Positions 14,529-16,025 of a stretch of DNA of 16,025 nt are shown piece by piece. The notes beneath the pieces are model-generated. The model saw only the letters and a program-made list of their open reading frames with translations, was not told the DNA's origin and ran no database searches. Origin of the DNA: Russula earlei (lineage: Eukaryota > Basidiomycota > Agaricomycetes > Russulales > Russulaceae). Every line of letters begins with the position of its first letter. Position 1 is the stretch's first letter. The DNA lies in contig JAGFNK010001035.1 in the NCBI GenBank assembly GCA_025769875.1, positions 1 through 16,025 of the forward strand, read 5' to 3'. A program made the position numbers and the translations under genes.

Positions 14529-15458
14529 TTAACTCCTAAAAAGTCTGATCAACGTAGCCAGTTTATCCTTCAGGATCTTCCTGTCCACAATAAAATCAAG
14601 AAAGCCATGTTCCAGCAAAAACTCGCTTCGTTGAAAACCTTCGGGTAAGTCTTTTTTGATGGTCTCTTTAATAATACGCGGACCGGCAAAGCCTATCAGG
14701 GCGCCTGGTTCTGCGATATTCAAATCGCCCAGCATACCAAAGCTGGCAGAGATACCACCGAAAGTGGGGTCAGTTAACAGGGAGATATATGGTAATTTGG
14801 CATCACTCAATTGAGACAGCTTGCCGCTGGTTTTAGCCAGTTGCATCAGGCTGAAAGCGCTTTCCATCATCCTCGCACCGCCGCTCTTACTGATCACCAT
14901 AAAAGGCAGCTTGTGCGCAATACAATAATCCACTGCACGGCTAAACTTTTCACCCATCACACTGCCCAGCGAGCCACCGATAAACTCGAAATCCATACAG
15001 GCCACTACCAATCCCTCTCCATTCACTGTGCCCACTGCCACGCTCATGGAATCCTTAAGGTCCGTTTTGGAATAGATATCATCCAGGCGTTTCTGGTACG
15101 ATTTCAGGTCGGTAAAATGGAGGAAATCCTTACTTAATATATTATCAAACAGCTCTGTATACTGGTTATTGTCGAAAATGATCTCGTAGTATTCACGGCT
15201 ACCAATACGGTGGTGGTAATTACACTTAGGACAAACAAAGAGGTTCTCTTTTAAATCGGTAGTAGTGCTGATAAAGTTACAGTTGGGGCATTTGCTCCAA
15301 AGCCCTTCCGGCGTTTCTTTTTTGTCAGCAGTAGAAGTAAGTATCCCCTTCTTCCTGCGCATGAACCAGCTTCTACGACCACTTTCGTCCGTATGGTTGC
15401 CAGATTCTTCATCTCCTGCCAGGTTGGTTTCAAGGTCTTCTTCACGTTCTTTTTTCAT
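14529..15458 (-). CDS. accD: Acetyl-CoA carboxylase carboxyltransferase subunit beta
   Basis: AccD pairs with AccA to transfer the carboxyl group from carboxybiotin to acetyl-CoA, giving malonyl-CoA for fatty-acid synthesis. The 309-residue protein has a zinc ribbon (Cys57, Cys60, Cys76, Cys79 in KCPNC...CPKC). A crotonase-like domain follows, with the oxyanion-hole segment [42 protein letters not shown] and [23 protein letters not shown]. Residues 1-29 form an acidic extension ([17 protein letters not shown]) before the block [25 protein letters not shown], where many relatives begin. Met33 (15360-15362) is an alternative start, but it would cut into that conserved block, so I keep the ATG at 15458. 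accA is not in the window. accD and smpB may share a transcript. Confidence 0.95.
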   Translation of the reverse strand: MKKEREEDLETNLAGDEESGNHTDESGRRSWFMRRKKGILTSTADKKETPEGLWSKCPNCNFISTTTDLKENLFVCPKCNYHHRIGSREYYEIIFDNNQYTELFDNILSKDFLHFTDLKSYQKRLDDIYSKTDLKDSMSVAVGTVNGEGLVVACMDFEFIGGSLGSVMGEKFSRAVDYCIAHKLPFMVISKSGGARMMESAFSLMQLAKTSGKLSQLSDAKLPYISLLTDPTFGGISASFGMLGDLNIAEPGALIGFAGPRIIKETIKKDLPEGFQRSEFLLEHGFLDFIVDRKILKDKLATLIRLFRS

Positions 15459-15545
15459 TGGTGCTAAGATTTCAATTTGGGGTTTGGGGCGGTGAAGATA
15501 ATATTTTTATAACAATGGATAATTTGATGGCATCTTTCCGCTATT

Positions 15546-16025
15546 TCATCGGTGCTCCTGGTATCGGTTTGCCGGTAAAACCTGTTGTAAATCAAACAGT
15601 TCTTCGCCCGTTACCGCAGGCGCACCTACGCTCTGCACCGCCTCAGCCAATTGGGCCCGGGTGCGAACGCCTACGATGGCCGATGTGATAGCCGGGTGGG
15701 ATAACGCAAACTGCAGGGCCGTTTGCGTAGCGCTCCGTTCCGGCCCGGAAACTGCCTTTACCGCCTCTGCCGCCCGTTGTATATCCTCCGGTGAGTACTG
15801 CAAATACGGTTTAGGAGGTTTATCAACCAGTAATCCCTGGGCCAGGCTACCCCTTGCCAGCACGCCAATATTGTGCTCCTGTAATAGCGGCAGGCAGGTT
15901 TCCTCCGGCCGCCGGTCGGTCAGGCTATATTGCATCATTACGCTTACCATATTGGAACGGTGCACATACTCGCGTATTACATTCGGGCGAATGGACGAAA
16001 TCCCATAATAACGGATCTTCCCTTG
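15546..16025 (-). CDS. Aldo/keto reductase, C-terminal half (cut by window end)
   Basis: The frame is open to the last base of the window and gives 159 residues of the carboxyl half of an NAD(P)H-dependent aldo/keto reductase, usually about 310-330 residues. Visible landmarks are QGKIRYYGISSIRPNVIREYV (the strand/helix preceding the barrel's sixth strand), MMQYSLTDRRPEETCLPLLQEHNIGVLARGSLAQGLL (strand seven region), and ALQFALSHPAITSAIVGVRTRAQLAEAVQSV. The GVRTRAQLAEAV segment is the adenosine-phosphate binding part of the NADPH site. The catalytic Tyr, Lys, Asp and His lie in the missing half. It ends 87 bases before accD on the same strand. Substrate cannot be guessed. The N-terminal remainder continues beyond 16025. 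Confidence 0.9.
   Translation of the reverse strand, partial: QGKIRYYGISSIRPNVIREYVHRSNMVSVMMQYSLTDRRPEETCLPLLQEHNIGVLARGSLAQGLLVDKPPKPYLQYSPEDIQRAAEAVKAVSGPERSATQTALQFALSHPAITSAIVGVRTRAQLAEAVQSVGAPAVTGEELFDLQQVLPANRYQEHR

Noticed and set aside
1..16025. Defence island or mobile element
   Set aside because: No integrase, transposase, nuclease, tRNA-flanked attachment site or composition break was seen; the genes are mostly housekeeping.

Overview
The window looks like core chromosome of a Bacteroidota bacterium, most likely family Chitinophagaceae (Chitinophaga/Niastella-like). The grounds are protein style (an ExbD, AccD, SmpB and DUF3667 protein of the Bacteroidota type, and a very large NtrY-like kinase), secreted proteins whose signal peptides end in -SQ or -GQ, and few Shine-Dalgarno sites. 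Candidate promoters also follow the Bacteroidota TTTG-N19-21-TAnnTTTG pattern. I see no RNA genes, insertion sequences, phage genes, CRISPR array or defence island. No stretch longer than about 160 bases lacks a gene.

Layout. 1-840 (+): C-terminal two thirds of peptidase T, cut by the window edge. 841-963: AT-rich repeat cluster and a likely promoter. 964-1899 (+): membrane-anchored SPFH/band 7 protein. 1900-2058: ATTCGTG repeats and an imperfect hairpin. 2059-3170 (+): exbB-exbD proton-driven motor pair. 3178-3876 (-): small secreted outer-membrane-barrel candidate. 3942-4814 (-): prmC, carrying an in-gene array of 7-bp repeats. 4873-6526 (+): ribD, probably with a TTG start, overlapping a YigZ/IMPACT-family gene. 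6539-7297 (-): ElyC/SanA/YdcF-type DUF218 protein. 7320-8170 (-): secreted YD-repeat-like protein whose last ~30 codons are displaced by an apparent one-base frameshift. 8285-14020 (+): DUF3667 zinc-ribbon membrane protein, mazG and a 1247-residue NtrY-like histidine kinase, tightly packed as one unit. 14013-15458 (-): accD and smpB. 15546-16025 (-): C-terminal half of an aldo/keto reductase, cut by the window end.

How the genes work together. Most are housekeeping: peptide turnover (pepT), riboflavin synthesis (ribD), release-factor methylation and ribosome rescue (prmC, smpB), fatty-acid synthesis (accD) and nucleotide-pool cleaning (mazG). Envelope genes (SPFH, ExbBD, barrel candidate, DUF218) sit among them. 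The less ordinary signals are the frameshift at 7421-7424, three different short-repeat families (one inside prmC), the back-to-back promoters at 8187-8267, the non-ATG starts of ribD, the DUF3667 gene and the kinase, and the orphan giant kinase coupled to mazG. I found no convincing new multi-gene system.
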